Origin: Dictyophora rubrovolvata
Taxonomy: Eukaryota; Basidiomycota; Agaricomycetes; Phallales; Phallaceae
DNA length: 64,000 nt
Direction of reading: 5' to 3'
Assembly (NCBI GenBank): GCA_029959195.1
Contig: CP114119.1
Coordinates: 186,001-250,000 of the forward strand
A program made the translations under genes and the position numbers. Numbering within the stretch: the stretch's first letter is position 1; each line of letters starts with the position of its first letter. This document shows, piece by piece, positions 1 to 10,355 of this stretch. Below the pieces are notes generated by a model, which saw only the letters and a program-made list of their open reading frames with translations, did no database searches and had not been told where the DNA came from.

Positions 1-61
1 CTTCTCCCATTGTGGGCTGGCGAGGAGCGATGAGACCTTCCCTAATTATTCGATGTCATTC

Positions 62-858
62 TTAGTAAGAATAGTGTGTATGAATATTTGGATCATACTT
101 GTGTCCCTTGCGCATTGAATTTTCTTCTGGAATAACGGCCAAAGAAGAGTTTGGCGTAAGGGGAGAAGCCTTTGGTGTCGGAAGGGGCGATCTGCGTGGG
201 CTCGGGTACAAAAGAGGAAGCTCTCTTGTGCGCGGGCTCGGGGACGGAAGAGGAGGCTCTCGTGGAGACTGGGCCGGACTATCCGTCGGAAGCCAAATGG
301 AAGGTGAAGGTGGCGAGAATGAAGAGTTACTTCTTTCTTTTTTCAGTTTCGGATCATCCCTCAACAACTGGCTCAGGGCCATAGCTGCTTTTTCAATCCT
401 GGTTGCTTCGTTTGGGTGCAGCGGGTCTTTATGAGTGCAAAAGGACGCGATGATGTAAAGACGACTTCTGAAAAATTCAACAAATGACTGTGGAGCGATA
501 AAGCAACATTGACGAAGTACGACGAGAATCTGTTATGATTATTCGTTCCAGTACAGTACGTAGCAGTCGCAGTATAAAGGGGAATGTCAAGAACTCACGT
601 GTTCAATTTCAGGGTTTGACAATTTCAGTTCTTTATGACGCTTGAGCCTTGAGAAAAGTGTTTCTTGTAATTTTTCCGAAGCATTTGCACTGGATTTTTT
701 GGGCCACCGAAAGTAAGAAACTTCAAATTGGTTTGTCACAGCGGTAGAAGACTCCTATACCTAGCATGTGCCTGTAGACACAATCTCTCAACTTGAGTCT
801 TGTTGGGAACATTTGAAGCCTTTACACAGGCTAATATTTCTTGTTCGAAATCTTGCAT
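62..858 (-). CDS. Small VHS/ENTH-like helical protein with proline-rich tail
   Basis: Three exons (858-761, 689-599, 529-62) give one 218-aa frame. Start is the ATG at 858 (MQDFEQEILA). Residues about 1-130 are predicted helical, with a pattern like VHS/ENTH/ANTH superhelices: an AEKL-type helix, a 'RLKR' basic patch, then 'APQSFVEFFRSRLYIIASF'. The tail (about 135-200) is Pro/Ser rich with repeated PSPR-type motifs and looks disordered. The N-terminal half resembles residues 1-130 of the kinase at 7798-10293 in spacing and key residues (SEKL/AEKI, RLKR/RLRK, P-x-S-x-x-F-x-x-x-x-x-x-R). Such domains usually bind membranes, cargo or ubiquitin in trafficking; that role here is inference. The exon chain is seen in sequence; the fold assignment is by eye only. 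Confidence 0.65.
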
Positions 859-1256
859 TGTACTTTGTAGGGTGATGGGAAAAATTGAGATCAAGAAGCT
901 TGACGGAGGGGGGCTACAACACTTTTGTCAATGGCACATCTTCTCATCATTCGAAGATATGTGGTCACATAACGGCACATGTGAAAGAACTTTGATTCAC
1001 GCTGCGGAGTTGAATTCGTATTGCCAAGGTTGGCACCAATGACAACTTGAATGCCGGTAGTATTAATATTATTGGTTAGCATTAGATCCCTGAACTGTCA
1101 AAATGCTATATTCGCACACACTACAAACCACAAAAGAAGAAAATACGGGCACGGAAGAAGCTGAGTCCTGAAGACTTGTTCACATTGATAGACTTTCATA
1201 CCCTTGAGTACATATTCGGCATCCGTTTTAATCCGGAGGTTTCCAGGGTTCCCATT

Positions 1257-3069
1257 TTAGAGACATTGACTGTACTATATAACGGATAAGAACGCGGTGG
1301 TTTGATTGATCGAGTTTCAATCATGAACTTACGTAGGCGTTGCTGTAAGTGCAAGTGTAAGGAGAAGCGCAGGCGGTGGGTCCAGTCCATCCTAGATTGT
1401 CATGTTATTTACTATCCGTCGCAAAGTGACATGTAAGAGAAAACAAATACCTTCTCCACCACATTGACCAAATTCAGCAGCAGTGCCGCCAGTTGGGGCT
1501 TGGGTAGGTTGCGATGGAGGGATGGAGCTGGAGACTGGGGCGTGAGAAGAGACTGGAGCGTGAGAAGAGACTGGAGAGCTTGGAGCGGAGACTGGAGAGG
1601 AGGAAGCTGGGCTTGAAGACCAACCGGAGGCGGGACAAAGAGGGGAGGCGCCGCTGTACAGTGCAGGTCCGGGGATGGGATACGTGGTCATAGTCTCAGC
1701 GGCTTGGCCGTAGATATCAACAGTGAGACCTGGGTCAGTGTTGCTATAGGCACCGGGGAAGGATACCTATTATGGGAAGTATAGTGTAAGTTCCCGCACG
1801 AAATATTAGTCGTTTACACTTACAAGTTCAGAGGATGAAGGAGCGAGACTCCCTCCATTGGTGATCTATTGATGATAAGTACAACGCTCCTTTGAGAGGC
1901 TAATAAGTAGAATATTTACCGAGAGCTGGGCACATTCTGCGAGAAAAAAATATGGTTCAGGGACTCAGAACTCGCGTTAATTAGCTGAGAACTTACCGGG
2001 GTAGAATCTGAATTGATAGTCCCCACAAAGTCAGTAATAGAATCGCCTTATGGTTATGTCAACTTACTGCTACAAAGATAGTCAGAATCTAAGCATAAGT
2101 ACAGATATAGTCTCGAAGAAGCTTACTGCTGGGAGAGAGTGAAGTGCAATGGTCTCAAAACGGATCATGTAGTTCCCGGTGGGGACATCCTTGGGGATAA
2201 CGGTCGTCCATGAACTATTTTGAACAATCATCACACCATCACCTGTGAAATCTCAGTATCCCTTGTAAAGCAAGTCTAGGTAAAAGAAATATACGCACCC
2301 CAGACCCCATCGAAGACAGTTCCGTTAATCAAACCACACTGGTCTGTACACGTTATCAACGCCGAAATCCGAACCAGGAGATTGTGTTACTAACCGATCT
2401 TGAACTAAATCCGAGATGTAATGTTAGTATCGCATTTTTGATGATCTGAAATATGAATCCCACCCATTGCAAGGTGTTGGAGTTGACAGACGTGCAAGAG
2501 CCTCCCGGACATTGGGCCAAGTAAACGAGCTAGAACCATCGTCAGCGCAACAAGTCTGAATTCGAGAAGATAACCTACCATCGGGCCGAAGGCGTGGGGC
2601 CAGACTAGTATCAACAAATTCATAAACACTTTATTTATTTCAAAAAAGAGCGAATGTTTACCTTGGTTCCAGTAAGCTGTAATAGACGAACCAGCTTCGA
2701 CGGTGGCTGTGAGCTGCAGAGCGCCGGCAGTGCCGTCATCATTGCAGCCTATCTGTGGGTCAGTAGCGTTTTGGATGGGGTTGCTAAGCAAGTGTTAAGA
2801 TGCCTTTATTTTGAGAGTAGAAATTTGAGGAATTACTATGTGGACCAAGGTCTTTCGATTGTGGTTTGACCGACGGGTGTGTTGTAAGGAGCCCATCCCT
2901 CTGAAGAAGGGGGATTTAAAAAATAATCTTCTGCAATTCATCGGAAATAATCCTTACGATACCAGTTTCCGGCATTGGAGTACGCCAAAACACCACCGTG
3001 GGCCGCCACTTTAGCGAGTTGTGAGAAGGTTGCAGTTGCGAGAACTGCTAAAGAGGACAAGGAGAACAT
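1257..3069 (-). CDS. Secreted AA9 lytic polysaccharide monooxygenase with C-terminal CBM1
   Basis: Fifteen exons sum to 1026 nt, 341 aa: 3069-2958, 2900-2837, 2783-2662, 2604-2579, 2529-2464, 2404-2395, 2343-2299, 2242-2127, 2069-2068, 2007-1997, 1936-1920, 1865-1824, 1766-1451, 1391-1333, 1274-1257. A 23-residue signal peptide ends just before His24, which would be mature His1 of the copper histidine brace (HGGVLAYSNAGNWY). The second brace histidine is His103 in WPHAFGP. The axial Gln-x-Tyr is Q188-F-Y190 in QFYPECAQL, matching AA9 spacing. A Ser/Pro/Ala linker follows (about 230-300), then a CBM1 (FGQCGG...[24 protein letters not shown] order, read in pieces). AA9 enzymes oxidatively cleave cellulose or xyloglucan outside the cell. 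The gene is very intron-dense, with exons of 2, 10, 11, 17 and 18 nt. Confidence 0.92.
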
Positions 3070-3131
3070 TTCGTTGCTGAACTACGTTGAGGAGGAGAGC
3101 TGAGGAGCAGAGTATTGAGCTGAAGGGGGGT

Positions 3132-3139
3132 GTTATATA
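3132..3139 (-). promoter_or_regulatory. TATA-like element upstream of the LPMO gene
   Basis: On the minus strand this reads TATATAAC, 63 nt upstream of the LPMO ATG at 3069. The position suits a fungal core promoter. It is a motif match only. Confidence 0.35.
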
Positions 3140-4459
3140 TGTCGCTAGTACGTGATTCATACAGTTAGTGTTTATCGAACGATGACGAACAAGACTGACG
3201 AAAATAGACTGGGTAATCGATGATGTACAGACCGGATGGAAATCGGTCGAAAGTCACACACATGAACAAAAAAATCATGTTTGTGCTAGCGTTTGAGTGA
3301 GTATACAAATGATTACGGATTGTGAACGGACGAACTTCGCGTTTCTTGTTGAATAAATCTCGGATCACGCGGATGCCGAGCCATTGTGCACGAACCCCAT
3401 AAAAGGCACGAAGAATACCAAAGTGCTCTTTGGAATTACGCTTTAAACAAGGTGAAGGTCCGGACTAACTGTGGAATGTAGGACAACGCGATGTTCTCGT
3501 GACCCATACAGGCACTATTTGAAAATGCCCAAGCATCGGCATGGAAGGACTCATTTACATCATATAGTCAATTGTTGGATTTTAATCCCCCATCCCTTGG
3601 AAAATTCGATTTTGATTCTTCTCCTTGAATCAAAGCGACTGAAAAATCCGCCATGCCGGTATATGATTCCGTTATAAGTCAAATCTTTCTGCGCAGGTTC
3701 TAATGAATTCTTGGTATAACTAGCGTATTTCGTCAATCGGGAAAATTTTGGGAGCATAGGAAAAGTTACATTTTCACGTGAACAAATGTGAAACAGACTC
3801 TTTGCCGGTCGTAAATAAGCTTTTTCTCCCGCGTGGTAAATCTAAGATTCCGACGAGAAAAAAGTTTATTTTATAAGGCTTCCAATTCAGAGAAGCTTGA
3901 CTGAGAGCGACTGTCAAACGACGGAGCAAGCCGCAGAATAATATGCATAGGACCTCCTGAAACAGGTCAACAGGCTGTACGGGTCAGAGATGGCATTCTA
4001 GATGACGTTGAAATGTTGGCGAAAATTCTCCACCAATTCGTAATAATTCCGATGTCAGCAAATAGTTCTAATTATACACTTGAGTATGTTTGTTATAGAG
4101 AAACATAAAAAATCTGACTAGCGAAACCGTTGTGATTTAGTGCATTTCGAAAGATCTTCGATGAATAAGTTACAATCGCAAAAACATCCTTCTCCAAAAC
4201 TCTAATTCATTCCATGACGCCCGTTCTGCGGTTTAATAATGATGCGCGAAGGGTGAATGTAAAAGGACGCTTTGTGGAAAGAAGAGCACTGAGCAGATTA
4301 GTCAGTGTCACAGGGTTGGTCATGTCACGTGATGATGTGGAAATTCGTCGGCACTTCAATTTTCCTTCTCTTAGCTTTACCGTTACAACTCAACTACAAT
4401 TTCAAAAATCAAGTCGCTCTTTGAACCTTTCGCAAACATTTATAGTATTGTTTTAAAAC
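3140..4459. other. Intergenic, no gene seen
   Basis: Between the divergently transcribed LPMO and the 329-aa gene. It holds only short overlapping ORFs with no recognisable domain or exon chain, and probably contains the promoters of both genes. Confidence 0.5.
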
Positions 4460-5449
4460 ATGCGGACAATTCCCTCCTATTCTGTTGCTTCTCCCATACT
4501 CCTTTCTGAAGGAGTGAGCAGGTCTTGGTGCATGGTAGCTGAGGCGGCGTCCAGGTTTTTCAACCGGTCTTCTGTGACATCTCATAATTCCAATAATAAT
4601 ATTTCGACTCAAGAGTTCATTCCCAATTCCGAAGTTCTCGAAGAAAACAAGACTGTTGTCAGCATACCCCTCGAAGACCTAATTGTAAAATACCACTCTC
4701 TAATGCTAAGCTGCTCCGGAAACTTTCCTTCCTCCAAGGCTGTGTCTCAACCCTTTTCTTCCCATGGCTACGTCGGTGGTGCTTATAATCCTAAGAAAAA
4801 GTTATTGCGTTTAGCTGCACATGATCATTCTCTTCCCAAGCGGGCCTCTCTGTTGTCCCCTCGTTCTCGGCCCGCTTCCCCGTATCGGCACCTTAGGCCT
4901 CCGCATACACACCACGTTTATTCTGATAATGGCTATACAGATTCAAGCTTGAAGCTTATTAAATGTCACTGGGAGTATCGTTACGAGCACTGGAAGAATT
5001 TGCTTCCTGGGTCTGATGTCTCGTTCGACGATGAGAGCTCTAATGCTGATACTGACTTTAACCCTGCCTTATTTCCCCGCGCGGGTTCCTTGACTCGTCC
5101 TCTTAACCATCCCGAATCGCAAGCTCTGATTGACCTTGATTGGACTCTTCGATGTTGGTCCATAGACAAGATTTCCCGGACGTTGTTTCTACACGATCTC
5201 TCTCAACGATTAGCTTCTTCTGATCCATATTCTACTTATCGTCCGGATTCATTGAGCAGCAGACCGTGGGAATGTGATTGGAAAATGAAATGGAAAATCA
5301 TTGAGGACGCTATGCTTGGCGAATACGAACAATCAAGCCGATATCGAGATAACACAGATGATGGATTTCGTATATTTGATGAAGATGTCGTTATGAAGGA
5401 AATATTCGGAGAGGATAGGATGGATGTTGATGGAAGTTTTGCTGTGTGA
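4460..5449 (+). CDS. Unrecognised single-exon protein, 329 aa
   Basis: One uninterrupted ORF of 329 aa starting at ATG 4460. I do not recognise the family. Residues about 100-160 are basic and rich in Ser/Pro/Arg/His (KKKLLRLAAHDHSLPKR), suggesting a disordered linker. Residues about 160-290 hold aromatic, Trp-rich helical stretches (KCHWEYRYEHWKNLLPG, WTLRCWSID, RPWECDWKMKWKIIEDAMLGEYEQ). The C-terminus is acidic (DEDVVMKEIFGEDRMDVDG). No signal peptide or membrane span is evident. Absence of introns is unusual beside its intron-rich neighbours. It is probably a lineage-restricted agaricomycete protein; length and coherent composition support a real gene. Confidence 0.6.
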   Translation: MRTIPSYSVASPILLSEGVSRSWCMVAEAASRFFNRSSVTSHNSNNNISTQEFIPNSEVLEENKTVVSIPLEDLIVKYHSLMLSCSGNFPSSKAVSQPFSSHGYVGGAYNPKKKLLRLAAHDHSLPKRASLLSPRSRPASPYRHLRPPHTHHVYSDNGYTDSSLKLIKCHWEYRYEHWKNLLPGSDVSFDDESSNADTDFNPALFPRAGSLTRPLNHPESQALIDLDWTLRCWSIDKISRTLFLHDLSQRLASSDPYSTYRPDSLSSRPWECDWKMKWKIIEDAMLGEYEQSSRYRDNTDDGFRIFDEDVVMKEIFGEDRMDVDGSFAV

Positions 5450-6109
5450 GTGAATGAGCTCCATGCCAATGGCAAATAAATTTCAGTTAGGAGCCTTATT
5501 GTATGATATCATATTCACCTAAGTAAGTCACATTTCATTGATGAATTCTGCTGAAACCTTATCATCCAGCGTACCCGAGTATTATGTCCACTATATTTGC
5601 AAAGCTCCACCTGTAGGCGGTGTGGTTATGTTTCAAAAATGTCTATTACGAACATTCTTTATGACATCAAGACGTCTCCTGCACCCTCATGCGAAAAATA
5701 AGACTGACACAGCAAGTATTATGTGCTGTTGTGCCCTGCCGCCGAGCATCGCTTCTTGACGTCATTGTTTCCTTGTTTGTACCTTGAAGCTCCTACGTCA
5801 TTGCAGCTTATTTAGCTCTAAAACAGCAAAATTTACAAAAACGTTTTTTCGTGTATTGTCACGCTCATTGTATGACCCCTTAGATCCATCCGTATCCCTT
5901 ACGATCCAAGAATGAGTCTTCTTCCTCCTACGATTACAGTAACTTCCAAAGTTGCCGTACGTCTTTTGTGAACTACCTGGTGTACGATTTACATCTTTCG
6001 ACAACTTTTTAAACAGATCAGTCGAAGTGGAGGTTGGACCTTCATATTTAGACACGGAATCTGTTTGTGGCAATCATTTCGCGCATTGTTTTGTCTGGAC
6101 CCAGAGTCC
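5450..6109. other. Intergenic, no gene seen
   Basis: Only short ORFs on both strands (for example a 91-aa minus ORF rich in Lys and Arg) without splice partners or motifs. The 3' part probably contains the promoter of the kinase at 6110. Confidence 0.45.
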
Positions 6110-7288
6110 ATGACCTCTGCTGAGACTGAGGATTACGGATCTCCACATGATCGGCTAAGGGACGAGGGGAATGGCTTGATGGTCGAAATTTTCGGACCAT
6201 ACCCTGTTGGCTGGGGAGGTACATCCGATGTTTGGAAAGGAAGATTACTCAAACCTTCTGAGAGGAATACAATAGTACGTAGACTGAAGACTTGAGTCCA
6301 GACTATGTAACGATGGACGATTGGTTGTAGGTAGCCGTAAAGATGCTACGGATATTCGCAGACGGCACCAAACTGGGAAAGGTAACTTCCACGACATATC
6401 GATTGATGTACCGATAATGCCATGTCCATTTCGTCGTCATAGTGTCTTCATCGGGAAATGGAGATATGGAGACTGTTAGACCATGATAACATTGCAAGCT
6501 TCTACGGCGTGGTATTCACCTCAGAGGGGATTCCAGCTCTCGTGTCTCCATGGTATGAGAACGGTAGTGCAGATGTCTACCTTCAGAGGAACCCTGATGT
6601 TCATCCTATGAAGCTCGTTCGCACTTGTTTTTCTTGGTGGCAGATACACTTGATTCAATCATTTAGGTCTGGGAAATTGTACTTGGCGTGAAATATCTGC
6701 ACGAGCACGATATTGTTCACGGCGATTTGAAAGCGGTTGGTCATGTTTATATATCGCTGCGAACTAACTCAAAGATAATGTCAAAGGCTAACGTAATGGT
6801 GGATTCCTCTGGCCATGCCAAACTAATCGATTTTGGCTTCTCCCGAATCATTGATACTGTAACAGGAATCTCGGGTGGGGTCACAATGACTACTGTTGCG
6901 TTCTCAGCCAGATGGTGTGCTCCCGAATTATTACTATCGGCCCATGCTCAAGTAACGAAAGCGGCAGATGTCTACGCATTGGCCAGCACGGCACTTCAGG
7001 TGAGATTCGCTTGCCATTACCCGTTTCTAACGCTGATCCCTTTGTTAGCTCATCACCGGCGAAGTGCCTTATGGGTCCCGGCCGGAAAGGTCGATTCTTT
7101 TGACCGTTTTGAATCACGTACCACCTGACATACCATCTACATCGCTTCGACACTACCTTCCTGGCCAAGATGGGATTTGGCACTTGTTGAGAACGTGCTG
7201 GAAAGAAGTCTCCCAGCGCCCATCTATCTCTGAGGTGAAAGATACTATCCGCGCTATTTATTTGGCCAACATTCCTTTGCTATACTAA
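6110..7288 (+). CDS. TKL-type protein kinase 1
   Basis: Six exons (6110-6274, 6331-6381, 6443-6616, 6667-6735, 6787-6999, 7049-7288) sum to 912 nt, 303 aa. Kinase landmarks in order: a Gly-rich loop variant (YPVGWGGTSDVWKG), VAVK lysine, a helix C Glu in HREMEIWRLL, an HGDLKAANVMV catalytic loop (Gly in place of Arg of HRD), DFGFSR, and an APE-like SARWCAPELL. The C-lobe ends with the TKL-like 'LLRTCWKEVSQRPSISEV'. The protein is nearly all kinase domain. It resembles the large agaricomycete TKL families; substrates are unknown. An in-frame ATG-free upstream extension exists, so the start is chosen as the first ATG (MTSAETEDYG) and an earlier exon is possible. Confidence 0.85.
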
Positions 7289-7797
7289 GCTACTAACCTT
7301 TATTGGACCAATAAGCGCCGCATCTCAGTACGTCAAGTCTCACGGCATCCAATTGAATCTTAGTTTATGACACCCTTGTATAATATCACACACATGTATA
7401 TGTGTATCATCTAATCGATTCCCGAATCTGCCAGCGCATCTCTATCTCATCGTCCAATCCTCAAATCCCATGCTGAAAGCTTCTCTAGAAATTTGCGCCC
7501 TCAGACTCTTAAAAAAAACAAAAAAACAATACCTTTTGAATTTATTCAGCTAAGCGATTAACCGGCAATGATTTCTTGGTAACTTGGCCAACATTTCCTT
7601 TGAAAGCAGCGGGGATTCCACTCAGGAACCACTGACAGATAGGCTATCAGCCAATCTTCTGGACCGAAAGTCCGCCTGTTTTATGGTCCATTGAACGCCC
7701 CCATGCTTCACTGTCTCACGACCAGCCGTTATCTATTTAGTGTAAATTGTTCGCTTCTCATTCAACCTTACTCTACAACCGAGACGAAACACCTCCC
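7289..7797. other. Intergenic between two kinase genes
   Basis: No ORF with motifs. It contains an A-rich tract near 7510-7530 and TATA-poor sequence before the second kinase. Confidence 0.45.
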
Positions 7798-10293
7798 ATG
7801 TCTCCACTCTCTATATCGGAATTAATTGGTGTCGCTACGGGTATAGGTCCCCATGCAAGTCTTAAACAGATTGACGAAATTGCCGCCCTTACGGCCGATG
7901 AGTGCGTCTTGCCACAGGTCGTATATTCCACCAATTAATTCTTTCAGTAGCTCCCAGGCTGAGAAGATTCGAGAGAAATTAGTTAAGAGATTACGAAAAC
8001 CGCGTATATATGGTTTGCTTTGTGTTTATAAGGTAAGTTCTTCTTGCACAATAGTGAATGCCACCCATGATCCTCCGCCTAGACATTATATCTCATTGCG
8101 AAATTGCTGCCTATATCACACAGAGCGTTCCACGAATACTGGACTAGAAATCGTGGTCTTTTTAGCGACGAATATTTGAACGACAGTTCAGACCAAGACG
8201 AGGTACAAACTTGTCAAGACATCAAAAATATTTCAAATAAAATCAAAGTCATCCTCAAACAATTCGATGAACGTTCTGGCTCAAAAGACAGTATATCCCC
8301 TGGTCCTACTGTTGCAATCGTGACTTGCCCAGAGACACGGAGTAGTAACGCTTCACTGTCTAATAGCCCGGATGACACACTCCGGGTTGTAAACTCTACG
8401 ACTGGAGAACAGTTTAGTGATGTTCGGAGGAACGACGGTAGTTTTTAGCTTCTTGCTTTGTTTTACCTGTATAACGTTAATGCTTCTTCAGAGGCTCAAA
8501 AAATAAGCAAGGCATTGCACCAAGACTCTTTATCGGGACCTTCAAGCCTAAGCCCAAACCTAAGCCCAAGACTGACAAGCGACAGACCACTATCCAGGAT
8601 TGCATGTCCTGCCGCAACTAATAGTGCCTCGCTGCAGAACACCGGAAGATCTAATATCATCGGTCCTTCCCCTGGACTGGCTACTCGAACGCTGAGCAAT
8701 CGTGCTGCCGGAGTAGCAAGTACGAATACTATAACACCCCAATCTTCCCCGAGTTCTTTTCCAAATAAAGTTCTTGAGTTCTTATCTCCAGCTTCGTTCC
8801 ATGTAACACATGGCAAAACTTCTCAGTCTGACTGGGCTTCAGTTAACAATACGCTTGTCTCATTGACACCCTATCTACGGACGCCTCCGTCAAATCCACA
8901 TCCCCCACTTCCATTAGACAGAGAGGTTTATACTCCCAAAAAATCGGTTCACATTCGAAGTACCCCTGACATAATCAACGACTTGGATCTCCCGTCTTTT
9001 ACCGAGACGTCTATGGAAACTCTCAGAGGGGAACAAGAAGAGACGAAACGCAAGAAAGGAGAAACACTGGAGGTCCAACGACTTACTGCGGCTTCGGTCG
9101 TTCTAACAGCTGATAAGGATGATTTCCCCGAGACCCCTTTGTTTCAGGAGCCGGTTTGGGACATAACGGAGTGTATTCCAAGAACTGGTTCCGACCCTTT
9201 TGCGAAGGGAGGATATGCCGATATATGGAAAGGGATTTACACGTGGTCAGACAGGGGGAAACCCGGGCAAGAGATCGTAAGTCTTATCCTACTCGTGCTG
9301 AGTGGATTCACCTCATTGCATTGGGTTTTCTAGGTGGCGATAAAGAAAGCAAGAAAGGGTGTTCATCCCCAAAGTGAAATTACAATGGTTTGTCAATTAT
9401 ATTAGTTGACAGCTCATTCAATTTTTATTTTGTTTTAGAAACTGTATCAAGAAGTGCATACATGGCAAAAACTTTCACATAAAAATATCGTTCCGTTTTA
9501 TGGTATATATTTGTTTACGGATGGACTTTACGGAATGGTTTCACCATTTTTTCCCAACGGTGATGTCATTCAGTACCTTAAAAAAACTAAAGAGGACCCT
9601 ATCACATTGGTATGAATGTCTCTTTCGGTTTGTGGCGGAATACCAACTCTACCTATCTTTAGCTCTACGATGTGGCGAAGGGAATTGAATATTTGCATCT
9701 GAAAACCGTCATTCACGGTGATCTAAAAGGGGTAAGACAAGTATTTGAGTAAAAGTCGTTCCATATGGAAGAACCTTCTAGGCCAATGTTTTAGTTCATG
9801 AAGATGGTCATGCGTGTCTCATTGATTTCGGTTTAGCTCAAATACAGGATGAGCAAATGGTGGCTTTAGGCCAGGTCGGGTCCAATACGGGAACTTCACT
9901 TCGCTGGTCTGCTCCTGAACTTTTGAAGCCAGCATCGACTGTCAAAATCTCGAAGACGGAGAAAAGTGATGTATATTCCTTTGCTTGCACGGCTGCCGAG
10001 GTAAATTGGGTATTGAACTAGACACTTTGCCCTGGCTAGTATAACAATTTTTCTAGATGATGACCTTGAAAGTTCCTTATCCACATATCAGTGACCCTGC
10101 TGCCCTTATTCGAAAAATTTGTTCGGGGGAGCACCCAACGAGACCTCGATCTCCGTCATGGGAGCCAAGTGATGGATTGTGGATGTTGCTTAGAAGTTGT
10201 TGGTATGGAAGAGCAGAAGAACGTCCAACAATTCGCGAAGTCACAAATGAGCTCAAATTGTATGTTCCGCAAACTAAGCTACGAGAAGTGTGA
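7798..10293 (+). CDS. VHS/ENTH-like domain fused to TKL-type kinase (kinase 2)
   Basis: Nine exons (7798-7901, 7948-8032, 8083-8437, 8492-9276, 9334-9387, 9439-9609, 9663-9731, 9782-10000, 10057-10293) sum to 2079 nt, 692 aa. Residues about 1-130 form a helical module (SSQAEKIREKLVKRLRK, LPISHRAFHEYWTRNRG) resembling the protein at 62-858. A long Ser/Pro/Thr-rich linker fills about 140-385. The kinase domain covers about 390-685: Gly loop FAKGGYADIWKG, VAIKKA lysine, helix C Glu in LYQEVHTW, HGDLKGANVLV, DFGLAQ, SLRWSAPELL, and 'LLRSCWYGRAEERPTIREV'. The tandem position after kinase 1 suggests duplication within a family, with the N-terminal domain gained or lost. The N-terminal fold is inferred by eye. 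Confidence 0.88.
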
Positions 10294-10355
10294 TGGAAGT
10301 TTCATAAAAATATATATGTAAAATAGCGGATTCGGTTCGGAACCGTTACAAGCAG

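Noticed and set aside
5798-6073. 91-codon minus ORF before kinase 1
   Set aside because: No motifs, and it overlaps the likely promoter of the kinase gene.
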